In this document: positions 1-7,689 of the stretch, one piece after another | How the letters are laid out: the number at the start of each line of letters is the position of its first letter | Numbering within the stretch: position 1 is the stretch's first letter | Source: Oscillospiraceae bacterium | Lineage (GTDB): Bacteria > Bacillota > Clostridia > Oscillospirales > Ruminococcaceae | Length of the DNA: 64,000 bases | Direction: 5' to 3' | NCBI GenBank assembly: GCA_030153485.1 | Contig: JAGUQX010000008.1 | Location: forward strand, 1 to 64,000 | The notes under the pieces: generated by a model | What the model was told of the DNA's origin: nothing | What the model saw: only the letters and a program-made list of their open reading frames with translations | Database searches by the model: none | Made by a program: the position numbers and the translations under genes

Positions 1-36
1 AATAAAATATAATAAAATATAATAAAATATAATATT
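1..36. repeat. Tandem 10-mer AATAAAATAT
   Basis: Three exact copies of AATAAAATAT and a partial fourth open the window. The array may continue to the left of base 1. It is pure A+T, lies upstream of the broken gene at 95 and has no coding content. Slippage repeat or promoter-region sequence; role unknown. Confidence 0.7.
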
Positions 37-94
37 TAAGTAGTTTGAAAATTTTATTTTAATAATAATATATAAAATAAGTAGATGAATACAC

Positions 95-594
95 ATGAAA
101 AAAAATGATACAAATTATTCAGATGAACTTAATTATAACAATAGTAGAGCATATAAATTTAGAATACAACATGACGGATTATACGCTGAATATATGAATC
201 AAGATAAAATGTCTGACGAAAATTATATGCTTTAGTCTGTTTAAAATGCAAATAAATGCGTTGGTGTTGTTCCAGGTAATGAGTCTATCCAGGTTTCTGA
301 TAGAGCGGATGTTTATGGAGAAAAGCAATTTAATATTACATATGATAATGTAAAAAAAGCATATAGAATTAAAAATTTATATACTAATGATTATTTAACT
401 TGGACTAGTAATCAAAATAATGACGTTATACATTTTGGTAATGGAGATTATGCTGATCAGTTATGGTATCTAAAAAAGCAATCGAGTGCTAATATTTATA
501 GTTTAGTTAATGCACATAATACTTATCGTTTTCTAAATTTGCATTCTGGTGAAATAAATATAAGTATATTAAATAATTTGAAAGTTGTGATATT
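95..594 (+). pseudogene. Decayed ricin-type beta-trefoil lectin gene
   Basis: An ATG at 95 opens a frame that is stopped twice, by TAG at 233-235 and TAA at 242-244, and then stays open in the same frame to a TAG at 668-670. The part after the stops reads like RICIN modules: YRIKNLYTNDYLTW, then DQLWYLKK, then YSLVNAHNTYRFLNLHSG, the usual strand / Q-x-W / strand rhythm. RICIN domains bind sugars and are frequent in secreted toxins and glycosidases. No signal peptide follows the ATG. The open frame overlaps the start of the next gene. I read it as a decayed gene; a start after 245 or a sequencing error is possible but less likely because two stops lie close together. Confidence 0.6.
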
Positions 595-1512
595 ATGTTT
601 AAACAATATGACATTAAAAATAAAATTTTGGATAAACCAAAAGAAGAATCAACCGCTAGTAGTTTGTTAGAAGTTTCACAATCAGCATCAGATATATCAT
701 TGTCTGATATAGAGTTAGGAGCAAGCTGTTTAAATTATGATAGTGTTTTTAATAATAATACTGATGTTGAAGAATATGCAAAACTTGGTCGTAAAAAAAG
801 TTTTTCATCACTAAGATCAGATTTGAAAATAATATTAATTGATAGATCTAACCCACAATATTCATCATCAATTTTAAGATTAAAAGAATTTCAAAATATT
901 GATATAGAAGCAAATTTGGGAAAACTTCTTTCTGATGAATATCATCTATATAAAAGAGTATTACAAAATTCTTTAAAGATGATACTTTTAGGAACCAAAG
1001 AAGATATACACAGTGATAATAAGACGTTTAATTTTGCAACTTTAACAAAATCGAACAGAAAATCGGGAAGTATATTATGTACAAAAGATTGGACTATGTT
1101 ATCAAATGATATCTTTATTCTAGGCGGCATAGATGGGATGTTTGATATATATTTGGTAAGTAAAAGAAGTAAATATAATATGGAATCACCTACTCCAAGT
1201 TATCTTTCTGATAAAGATCATCTTGCATCAAAGGGTATAGTAGTTAAATTGAGCTGTTTTGCAAGGGAACTTATAGGTATATTATGTGCTGGATATAAAA
1301 TACAAATGCTTAGAGATCAAATTGAAGTATGTAAACCTCCAAAAAAATATATTAATATGTCTTTACTTCAATATGTTAATGCTTTTACTTATTTTAGTAG
1401 ATGTGATGATTGGCAACATTTATATAATCCTGATTTAGTAGGATTTGATTTTGATTTCACTAATAATAAATTAAAAGGCATTATTACAACTAATGGATAT
1501 AAAAGTGTGTAA
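595..1512 (+). CDS. Unknown protein, NYDSVF family (copy A)
   Basis: 305 residues, function not recognised. It belongs to a local family with the genes at 5758 and 6788. Shared blocks, in order: NYDSVF (here residues 47-52), a GS(I)xxxxDW...NDxxxxGxID block in the middle, (F)ARELIGILCAGYKI near residue 225, PPKKYxxMxLxQYxxAxxYF near 250, and a WxHLYNxDL then FDF tail ending in xLKGIITT. There is no signal peptide, no membrane segment and no lipobox, so it is probably cytoplasmic or exported by an unknown route. This copy has a longer, Ser-rich N-terminus than the other two. It stands alone on the + strand behind the ricin-like pseudogene. The ATG has only a weak ribosome site. Confidence 0.75.
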   Translation: MFKQYDIKNKILDKPKEESTASSLLEVSQSASDISLSDIELGASCLNYDSVFNNNTDVEEYAKLGRKKSFSSLRSDLKIILIDRSNPQYSSSILRLKEFQNIDIEANLGKLLSDEYHLYKRVLQNSLKMILLGTKEDIHSDNKTFNFATLTKSNRKSGSILCTKDWTMLSNDIFILGGIDGMFDIYLVSKRSKYNMESPTPSYLSDKDHLASKGIVVKLSCFARELIGILCAGYKIQMLRDQIEVCKPPKKYINMSLLQYVNAFTYFSRCDDWQHLYNPDLVGFDFDFTNNKLKGIITTNGYKSV

Positions 1513-1578
1513 AAAATTTTTATTAGATAAAATTAAAGTAGAATAATGTTAGAAAAGAGGGGAAAATTGTAAAAAGAA

Positions 1579-1654
1579 TTGACATATTTTTATTAGAATG
1601 CGATAATAAATACAAGCATTACTATTGTGATCGGTAAATGGCTATATTATTTAC
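1579..1654 (+). promoter_or_regulatory. Promoter and leader of the QueD-like gene
   Basis: TTGACA at 1579-1584, a 17-base spacer and GATAAT at 1602-1607 make a good vegetative promoter. Transcription should begin near 1614, leaving a leader of about 85 bases before the ATG at 1700. The leader contains a weak A+T hairpin, GTAAAT (1634-1639) with ATTTAC (1649-1654). I see no preQ1 riboswitch signature in it. Confidence 0.6.
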
Positions 1655-1699
1655 TATATAAGTAAAATAAAACAAATATATTAGAAAAGGAGAAATAAT

Positions 1700-2176
1700 A
1701 TGAGATCAATAACTAAATTAAAACTACAATATTCCCATCGTTTTCTAGGATACGAAGGAGAAGCACAATATCTGCATGGACATCAAGGAGATCTAGTTAT
1801 AGAAGTAGAGGGTGAAGTAGATAAAAGAACTGGATTTGTTGTACCTTGTAATCATATAAAGGCTGTGGCATGGGATTATTTAAAAAACTTTGATCACGCA
1901 CTTGTACTACAGGAAAATGATCCTCTATTACCAGGAGTTTTAAAAACATATGAAACTCAAGGAATAAGAAATGGAGCTCCAACTAATACTAATATGGGAC
2001 TAGCTATAGATAACGAACTTGCAAAAGCATATCCAGAATGTAGACTTGTAGTAGTGAAAAAAGTTGCTACTTGTGAAAATTTAATAGAGTTATTCTATTC
2101 TTTGTTAAAAGATAAATTTAACATAAAAAAAATGACTTTTGCATCTGGCGATAACTGTGCATCATGCGAATTTTAG
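1700..2176 (+). CDS. 6-pyruvoyl-tetrahydropterin synthase / QueD-like protein lacking the catalytic cysteine
   Basis: 158 residues, the length of a PTPS/QueD subunit. Zinc-binding histidines are visible as SHRF near residue 14 and LHGHQGD near 29, and the FDHALVLQENDPLL block near 66 keeps the Asp-His pair. In QueD a catalytic Cys sits four residues before the HGH histidine; here that residue is Ala (sequence EAQYLHGH). The usual NPTSE motif is replaced by ATCEN, and the C-terminus carries an extra CASC. QueD makes 6-carboxytetrahydropterin for queuosine; family members with changed active sites act in folate or other pterin chemistry. No queC, queE or queF is nearby. Strong Shine-Dalgarno AAAAGGAG precedes the ATG. 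The family call is secure; the reaction is not. Confidence 0.8.
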   Translation: MRSITKLKLQYSHRFLGYEGEAQYLHGHQGDLVIEVEGEVDKRTGFVVPCNHIKAVAWDYLKNFDHALVLQENDPLLPGVLKTYETQGIRNGAPTNTNMGLAIDNELAKAYPECRLVVVKKVATCENLIELFYSLLKDKFNIKKMTFASGDNCASCEF

Positions 2177-2191
2177 GTAAAATTAAAAAAT

Positions 2192-2238
2192 AAAAAATAT
2201 AAGCTATCTATAATTTTTATAGATAGCTTATATTTTTT
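2192..2238. terminator. Bidirectional terminator
   Basis: A 21-bp perfect stem (AAAAAATATAAGCTATCTAT and its complement, loop of 5) with A-run and T-run flanks. It lies between the convergent QueD-like gene and the permease gene and can serve both. Confidence 0.85.
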
Positions 2239-2243
2239 AAAAT

Positions 2244-3473
2244 TTATTCGAAGTCTTTAGAATATTTTAATAAACGTAGAGTTGATTTCTGACATTTTTT
2301 ATTTAATAAATATCGAATAATAATAGAAACTATTAGTATAAATAAACCTTCTATTAAACTGACCACTAGAATTATTTTTAATATATCCAATCGTGCTATA
2401 AAGAATGTAAATATTATATTAAATAATACCGTTATTGAGTAGATTATAAGCATTATATTTTTTAAATTTGATGCATATATAGAAAAAACTGATTTTTGAG
2501 TATATCCATAATGTTTTAAGATTCCTAAGTCTTTTTGAATACTTTTATAATATAATTCAGAAGAAAATATTAAGTTAAACGCCATTATTATAAGAGCTAA
2601 AAATAATGTTGCAAAAATAGCAATTTGAGATATACTAAGGGAATCGGCTATATTATCATAATATGAAAATGCATATGTTGTATTATATTTTATTTTATCA
2701 ATTTCATTAGCTAGATAATCCACATTATTTATATCATGAGAGTATACAAATAATCTTTTGATAGGGGATATGCCTAAATCATCATAATTATTTATTGAGT
2801 TTTCAAAATCTTCTTTTGTAGTGTTAAACATTATATTAACTATTTCTTGATATTTATCTTTACTTACAATAACAGATGAATTATTAGATATAATATTTTT
2901 AATAAAAGATAAATTTTTCACATTATTTTTTTTACCATGTAATGAAAATTCTTTATAATTATTAGAGTTAAATCCGTCATTATCAGTTTGGATAATTGGA
3001 ATTTTTAAGGTGATAGGTTTATCTATTATATTAGTATTATTTGTATATAAAATATTATTATCTGAAAAATCCAGACCAATCATATCAGAAAATTCTTTTT
3101 CAAAACTATATACAAAAATACTATTACTATCATTATCATAAGGAATGCCAAAATTAATAGTATATTCTCCAAATACAGAATAATCTCCATTTGTTTTGGA
3201 TATATTTTTAATCTGTTCTATATCTTTATAGGTTAGATTATTTGTTTGATTTGATTCTCCTTGTTTAGAGGAAACTTCAATAATATGGGTGTTCAGATTA
3301 TCATAATAATTCTTTTTTGTTTCAAAAATTTGTGCTAAAGAACTAATTAGTATGGATGAAAATGATATTAGAATTAGTAAAAATATTATATATGATATCT
3401 TAAGATATGATTTTGTCTTTTTTATGATAACACGGCTAACATATTTTTCATTATTTTTCATATATTTGACCAT
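2244..3473 (-). CDS. FtsX/MacB-type ABC transporter permease
   Basis: 409 residues. One membrane segment near residues 25-50, a large external domain, then three membrane segments in the C-terminal 130 residues: the MacB/FtsX topology. The transmembrane core around YYKSIQKDLGILKHYGYTQKSV matches the FtsX-domain loop, where the permease is gripped by its ATPase. The gene overlaps the end of the ATPase gene, so the two are translationally coupled. Either ATG 3473 or ATG 3461 (MKNNEK) could be the start. It is the last gene of a four-gene operon with a secreted protein and a lipoprotein, suggesting export, or protection against, that secreted product. Confidence 0.8.
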   Translation of the reverse strand: MVKYMKNNEKYVSRVIIKKTKSYLKISYIIFLLILISFSSILISSLAQIFETKKNYYDNLNTHIIEVSSKQGESNQTNNLTYKDIEQIKNISKTNGDYSVFGEYTINFGIPYDNDSNSIFVYSFEKEFSDMIGLDFSDNNILYTNNTNIIDKPITLKIPIIQTDNDGFNSNNYKEFSLHGKKNNVKNLSFIKNIISNNSSVIVSKDKYQEIVNIMFNTTKEDFENSINNYDDLGISPIKRLFVYSHDINNVDYLANEIDKIKYNTTYAFSYYDNIADSLSISQIAIFATLFLALIIMAFNLIFSSELYYKSIQKDLGILKHYGYTQKSVFSIYASNLKNIMLIIYSITVLFNIIFTFFIARLDILKIILVVSLIEGLFILIVSIIIRYLLNKKCQKSTLRLLKYSKDFE

Positions 3474-4056
3474 CTTTCATATAAAGTTGGTGGACTTTTT
3501 TGTTAAAATTCAAGTCGTCATGGGTAACTATAAAGAGGGTTTTTTCACTATATATCTCTTCAATTAATTTAGTTATTATATTAGCATTTTCTTTATCTAA
3601 ATTAGATATAGGTTCATCCATTAGAATAATGTCTGAATCTGATAATAACATTTGTGAAAGTTTTAGACGCTGTTTTTCTCCTCCAGAAAGTTTTGTTGTA
3701 AGAGAATCTTTTAGATCTAAAATTCCAAATTGTTTTAAAATTTTTTCTATCTTCTCTTCATCAGGATTGTCCCTAGTATCTGCAATCATCTTTAGTTTCA
3801 TATTTTCTAAAACAGAGATATTATTAAATATTAAATCATCTTGAAATAGATATTCTATCTTTAATTTATCTGAAATTTTTTTAATCTCTCCAGTATAGTT
3901 CTTTTCATATCCATATATCATATTTAACATTGTGGTTTTTCCTACACCGCTTGATCCTTGTAGTATATAAATTTCTCCAGCTTTTATTGTAAAATTTAAG
4001 TTTTTAAATATTATCTTATTTTCAAAGCTTTTTTTCACATTGATTAATTCAATCAT
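3451..4056 (-). CDS. Small ABC transporter ATPase (lactococcin-972-group-like)
   Basis: 201 residues. Walker A GSSGVGKTT near residue 35, signature LSGGEKQR near 125, Walker B DIILMDEP near 145 and the H-loop VTHDD are all intact. It is about the size of the ATPases found with lactococcin-972-type bacteriocins (about 205 residues). It energises the permease encoded next, with which it overlaps by 23 bases, and its start overlaps the end of the lipoprotein gene by 8 bases. This tight packing argues for one complex. Confidence 0.85.
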   Translation of the reverse strand: MIELINVKKSFENKIIFKNLNFTIKAGEIYILQGSSGVGKTTMLNMIYGYEKNYTGEIKKISDKLKIEYLFQDDLIFNNISVLENMKLKMIADTRDNPDEEKIEKILKQFGILDLKDSLTTKLSGGEKQRLKLSQMLLSDSDIILMDEPISNLDKENANIITKLIEEIYSEKTLFIVTHDDLNFNKKVHQLYMKDGQIYEK

Positions 4057-4951
4057 ATAAGTTCACCTTATCTATGTAATCATTTCCGTATATAGTTATT
4101 TGGTTTTCATCTATAATAAAATCAATAGGATATAGGTTATTATAAATTATATCTTTATTATTTATATTTGTTATTATTATTTTGCTACTCGTATCGTTAA
4201 AACTTCCTATCTGTATTAAGAAATTATTGTTAAAATAATTTAATAAACCTGCATCAATAGAATCATTTTCTGATATTAGTTTATTGTTTTGGATAATCCA
4301 AAATTTATCATTGGCATATGATATAAATTTTGTTTCAAGATTTTCCTTTAAAATTTCTGGAGTGGAATTTAAATCTATATAGTTCATTTTCAAGAGAGTA
4401 TGATTATTTTTATCTTCTTCATATCTTGTGAAATAGAGATCATTATCTACAATAATTCCAGTTGAAGATAAACCATCAGTATTTGGATAGTCGTATAATT
4501 CTTTTTTATCTAAATCAAATTTAGCAATTTTAGTTTTAAGCGTGTCGCCATCCTTAGAATAATATGTATGTATAAAAAGATAGTCTTTATTATTTGTTGC
4601 TAAAGGGAAAATTCCCTCATCTTTATTTAATTTAAATAAAGTTTCAATATTATTTGAGTTGTTTTTAATAATTTCAAAATTATTAAAAGTGCTATGTCCG
4701 CTAGTATATATATTAGAAGAACTTGAAAATTCGTATTGAACAAGATTGTCTACTTTTGGATATAGTGTTATTTTTTTTGTATCTGGACTATATTTAACAA
4801 TTTTGTTATTATATCTATGATATAGATATATTTGATTATCATCTATCTGATCATAATCTTGAGTAATATTATTGCAAGATGAAAATAATATAGATATAGT
4901 TAGTAATATAAATATAAATATAAATTTAGAATATACACAATATTTATTCAT
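4049..4951 (-). CDS. Lipoprotein of the ABC operon, probable beta-propeller-like fold
   Basis: 300 residues. The N-terminus has a basic start, a hydrophobic stretch and the lipobox LFSSC (Cys near residue 26), so it should be anchored on the outer face of the membrane. The rest has repeated short strands with Y/F-x-D/N turns (for example YLYHRYNNKIVKYSPDTKK), like a repeat or propeller domain, without a recognised active site. It sits second in the operon, between the secreted protein and the ATPase. A role in binding the secreted product, or in immunity to it, is an inference from context. Confidence 0.7.
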   Translation of the reverse strand: MNKYCVYSKFIFIFILLTISILFSSCNNITQDYDQIDDNQIYLYHRYNNKIVKYSPDTKKITLYPKVDNLVQYEFSSSSNIYTSGHSTFNNFEIIKNNSNNIETLFKLNKDEGIFPLATNNKDYLFIHTYYSKDGDTLKTKIAKFDLDKKELYDYPNTDGLSSTGIIVDNDLYFTRYEEDKNNHTLLKMNYIDLNSTPEILKENLETKFISYANDKFWIIQNNKLISENDSIDAGLLNYFNNNFLIQIGSFNDTSSKIIITNINNKDIIYNNLYPIDFIIDENQITIYGNDYIDKVNLYD

Positions 4952-4993
4952 AAGTTCTCCTACATATAATAGTTTTATTTTTAGATAATTATT

Positions 4994-5602
4994 TTAAACG
5001 CCAGAAGATATGTAATGTATTTTAGGGTCTCCCTGTAATTTTAGTTTAGCAGTATTTATAACAGAAATAGTGCTTTGTCTGTAATCTCTTTTAGGAGTAA
5101 TTATAACATTTGCTCTATAATCCGATGTTTTTGCTCCATTAGTATTAGTCCAATCTTTAGTTGGTGTTTTTATATTTGTCCATGAAGAGCTTGATCCAAC
5201 AGTTATTCCTGAACCGCTGATACCTAGATCTATGCTAGCAGAATTTCTTAAAGATGCAGAAGCATACCATTCTGTTTTAATAGACTCTACAATTACATTA
5301 CCATTATAAACTGCGGATACTTGATAATCCCATTGATAAGTATTTCCCGATGATGAATGAATAGTTTGCCTCCATGTATTTGATGTTAAAGTTCCTCTAT
5401 TGTTTGATATATTTAATGTTTTTGCTTGTGATATTCTAGGGGATACTTCAGAATTTATATATTGTTTTTCTTGTTCGAGTACAAATTCTTCAGTTGATAA
5501 ATCTTGAGCAAGTGCAGAAGAGGGAGTCATAGAAGCCAGCATAAATATTGCTGTTAATCCTGCTATAATTTTTGATAAATTTTTTAAATATTTCATATTC
5601 AT
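4994..5602 (-). CDS. Secreted protein, possible bacteriocin-like or surface product
   Basis: 202 residues with a clear signal peptide: basic MNMKYLKNLSK, a hydrophobic core, and cleavage likely after SSALA near residue 32. The mature part is Ser/Thr/Asn-rich with many aromatic-alternating strands (TWRQTIHSSSGNTYQWDY) and no cysteine, so it is probably an all-beta secreted protein. First gene of the operon, with lipoprotein, ABC ATPase and permease downstream. That layout is used by lactococcin-972-type bacteriocins, though this protein is twice as long as those and I do not recognise its family. Good ribosome site (GGAGG) before the ATG. Confidence 0.7.
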   Translation of the reverse strand: MNMKYLKNLSKIIAGLTAIFMLASMTPSSALAQDLSTEEFVLEQEKQYINSEVSPRISQAKTLNISNNRGTLTSNTWRQTIHSSSGNTYQWDYQVSAVYNGNVIVESIKTEWYASASLRNSASIDLGISGSGITVGSSSSWTNIKTPTKDWTNTNGAKTSDYRANVIITPKRDYRQSTISVINTAKLKLQGDPKIHYISSGV

Positions 5603-5642
5603 CCTCCGTTTTATTACTTAAAGTATTAATTTATATATTATA

Positions 5643-5675
5643 TCATTAAATATATAAATAGTATATATTTAATGA
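5643..5675. promoter_or_regulatory. Palindromic operator-like site
   Basis: Perfect 14-bp arms, TCATTAAATATATA and TATATATTTAATGA, with a 5-base spacer. On the - strand it lies just upstream of a TATAAT box for the secreted-protein gene at 5602, over the place where a -35 box should be; no good -35 is visible. That is how a site for an activator or repressor would be placed. Confidence 0.45.
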
Positions 5676-5712
5676 CATTTTTTTAAAAAGATTATAGAGT
5701 TATAATAAATTG

Positions 5713-5808
5713 ATTGCTATACTTATATTCTTGTAAATAATTATAGTGGGGTGTATTATGTTTGGTAAAGATAAAAAAGAAAAAAGTTCTGGAGCTGTCG
5801 GGGGATTA
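5713..5808 (+). repeat. Direct repeat 1: shared promoter and gene start of copies B and C
   Basis: This 96-base stretch recurs at 6743-6838 with four mismatches. It covers the upstream region with TATACTTATATTC, the ribosome site GTGGGG, the ATG and the first 17 codons. It marks a recent tandem duplication of the gene with its control region. Confidence 0.85.
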
Positions 5809-6654
5809 ACTATATCTGGGTCAAATTATGATAGTGTATTTGAAAGTGAAGTTAGAACTGAAGACTTAGAATTAGTGTCAACATTCATGTCTTTTAAAGA
5901 AATTATGGACGATACTTTATATATTTTAGATACATTACTCTGCAAAGTATATAATGAGATGCTTATGGAAGTTGAATCTAATAAAGATTATACACATTTA
6001 AAAGGAGATGATATACTAAAAGTTCAGTGTAACAAAGACTATCAATTATATTTAAAAATTCAAAAATTAAATTTACCATTCTTTATTATAGGCAGTAGAC
6101 AACTTAGTTTGCCTAAAGATAAAGTTAAAATAACACCACATCTAGATACTCAAATTCGTGAAAATACTGGTGTATTTAGTGAAAATTCATATGGAAGTAT
6201 TATGATGTTGCAAGATTGGTGGATTTTAACAAATGATATGCTAATAATAGGACTTATAGATAATCGTGTAGAGGTTCATATAGGGACGCCTAGACTTTTT
6301 TATACTATACTTGTTAGATCAAAAACTAGGCCACATTACCAAAGTTTTCTAGTTAAAGATCTTGAAGGTTATAAAAATAAAGAATATTGTATGACTAATT
6401 TTGGAAGAGAGATTATAGGTTTATTATTATCAGGGTATCGAATAAATCATACACTTTTAGGAGAAATATTAGTTCCCCCTAAAAAATATAAAAAATTAAA
6501 GTTAAAAGATTATGCGTGTGCTATTATGTTTTTTGAATATTTTGAATATTGGAAATATATTTTAGAAAAAAATTTAGTTGGTATAGATTTTGATTTTAAA
6601 AAAAATAGGCTAAAATCTGTTATTACAACTACTAAGTGTATAAATTTGTTTTAA
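5758..6654 (+). CDS. Unknown protein, NYDSVF family (copy B)
   Basis: 298 residues from the ATG at 5758, which has GTGGGG at good spacing; a GTG at 5746 in the same frame would overlap that site. The protein starts MFGKDKKEKSSGAVGG and has NYDSVF at residues 23-28. Further conserved blocks are SYGSIMMLQDWWILTNDM, FGREIIGLLLSGYRI, PPKKYKKLKLKDY and a final FDFKKNRLKSVITT. No signal peptide or membrane segment. Most similar in start and control region to copy C, which follows directly, and in the tail to copy A. Function unknown; tandem copies with separate promoters suggest variable or dosage-related use, for example as effectors or antigens, but this is inference. Confidence 0.75.
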   Translation: MFGKDKKEKSSGAVGGLTISGSNYDSVFESEVRTEDLELVSTFMSFKEIMDDTLYILDTLLCKVYNEMLMEVESNKDYTHLKGDDILKVQCNKDYQLYLKIQKLNLPFFIIGSRQLSLPKDKVKITPHLDTQIRENTGVFSENSYGSIMMLQDWWILTNDMLIIGLIDNRVEVHIGTPRLFYTILVRSKTRPHYQSFLVKDLEGYKNKEYCMTNFGREIIGLLLSGYRINHTLLGEILVPPKKYKKLKLKDYACAIMFFEYFEYWKYILEKNLVGIDFDFKKNRLKSVITTTKCINLF

Positions 6655-6742
6655 AATAATTATTATATATAGATGATTTAGTATTTAAAAAGGAGATAAA
6701 CTAATTTTAAGTTTACGAGAATATAAGTATATCAATAAATTT

Positions 6743-6838
6743 ATTGGTATACTTATATTCTTGTAAATAATTATAGTGGGGTGTATTATGTTTGGTAAAG
6801 ATAAAAAAGAAGAAAGTTTGGGAGCTGTCGGGGGATTA
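6743..6838 (+). repeat. Direct repeat 2: shared promoter and gene start of copies B and C
   Basis: Second copy of the 96-base repeat at 5713-5808, offset 1030 bases, four mismatches (positions 6747, 6812, 6819 and 6820). It shows that promoter, ribosome site and N-terminal codons were duplicated together while the gene bodies have since diverged strongly. Confidence 0.85.
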
Positions 6839-7612
6839 GGTTTATCCAAAACAAATTATGATAGTGTATTTGATATGGAAGAAGATTTTGAATCTGGAAT
6901 AGTTAAAACAAAAGAAGAAATTAAAGATGATTATAGACTAGCTTTAGAAGATAAAGATGTTTTTTATAAACAAACTATATGTGATGATAGAGATCTAGAA
7001 GATGATGAACTAGAAGAGTTTGAGGATGAAATTGTGGATTCAGAATATGGTGTTTATGAAAATGTAATGAAAACAAATCTATCTATGATAATATTAGGAA
7101 ATTGGGCTATAGGAAGTTCTGACTCAAAAGAGGGAAGTTCTTGTATAGATACTATAATGCAAGATAATTTTATGTTAGTTGATAATTCTAGTGAAAATTT
7201 AGGAAGTATTCTAAAAGCAAAAGATTGGAATTTATTTACAAATGATATGCTTGTTTTAGGAATAATAGATAGCCAGACTTTAGTTCATTTAGCATCTCAA
7301 AGACATGAAAGAAATATGCTTGGCAGAAATGATAGTAAAGGAAAACTAGTTTTATCTGGATTGAGATTAAGTTTTTTTGCAAGAGAACTTATAGGACTTT
7401 TATGTGCAGGATATAAAATAAAAAAATTAACAGATGGAACTGAAGCACTTTCTCCTCCAAATAAATATATGAATATGACTTTAAAACAATATTTTAATGC
7501 AGTTAGCTTTTTTGAATCTAGTGGAGAATGGAAACATTTATACAACTCTGATTTAAAAGAATTAAAATTTAATTTTAAGGATAATTGTTTAAAAGAAGTT
7601 GTGTTAAAATAG
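6788..7612 (+). CDS. Unknown protein, NYDSVF family (copy C)
   Basis: 274 residues from the ATG at 6788. N-terminus MFGKDKKEESLGAVGG is nearly identical to copy B, with NYDSVF at residues 23-28. A very acidic segment follows (DDRDLEDDELEEFEDE near residues 75-90), absent from copies A and B. Then come NLGSILKAKDWNLFTNDM, FFARELIGLLCAGYKIKKL, PPNKYMNMTLKQY and WKHLYNSDLKELKFNF, matching copy A best. So C has the head of B and a body closer to A, as if gene conversion had mixed them. No export signal. A strong terminator follows. Function unknown. Confidence 0.75.
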   Translation: MFGKDKKEESLGAVGGLGLSKTNYDSVFDMEEDFESGIVKTKEEIKDDYRLALEDKDVFYKQTICDDRDLEDDELEEFEDEIVDSEYGVYENVMKTNLSMIILGNWAIGSSDSKEGSSCIDTIMQDNFMLVDNSSENLGSILKAKDWNLFTNDMLVLGIIDSQTLVHLASQRHERNMLGRNDSKGKLVLSGLRLSFFARELIGLLCAGYKIKKLTDGTEALSPPNKYMNMTLKQYFNAVSFFESSGEWKHLYNSDLKELKFNFKDNCLKEVVLK

Positions 7613-7614
7613 AT

Positions 7615-7648
7615 AAAAGCAGGATAGAAATATTTCTATCCTGCTTTT
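7615..7648. terminator. Terminator after copy C
   Basis: Perfect 17-bp inverted repeat AAAAGCAGGATAGAAAT with its complement, no spacer beyond the turn, ending in TTTT. It begins three bases after the stop codon of copy C and may also serve the convergent acetyltransferase gene. Confidence 0.8.
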
Positions 7649-7689
7649 AGCTTATATATTGATTACTTAATATTTAAGAAGAAGATTAA

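Noticed and set aside
1608..1699. preQ1 riboswitch in the leader of the QueD-like gene
   Set aside because: The leader lacks the conserved loops of preQ1-I and preQ1-II; only a weak A+T hairpin is present.
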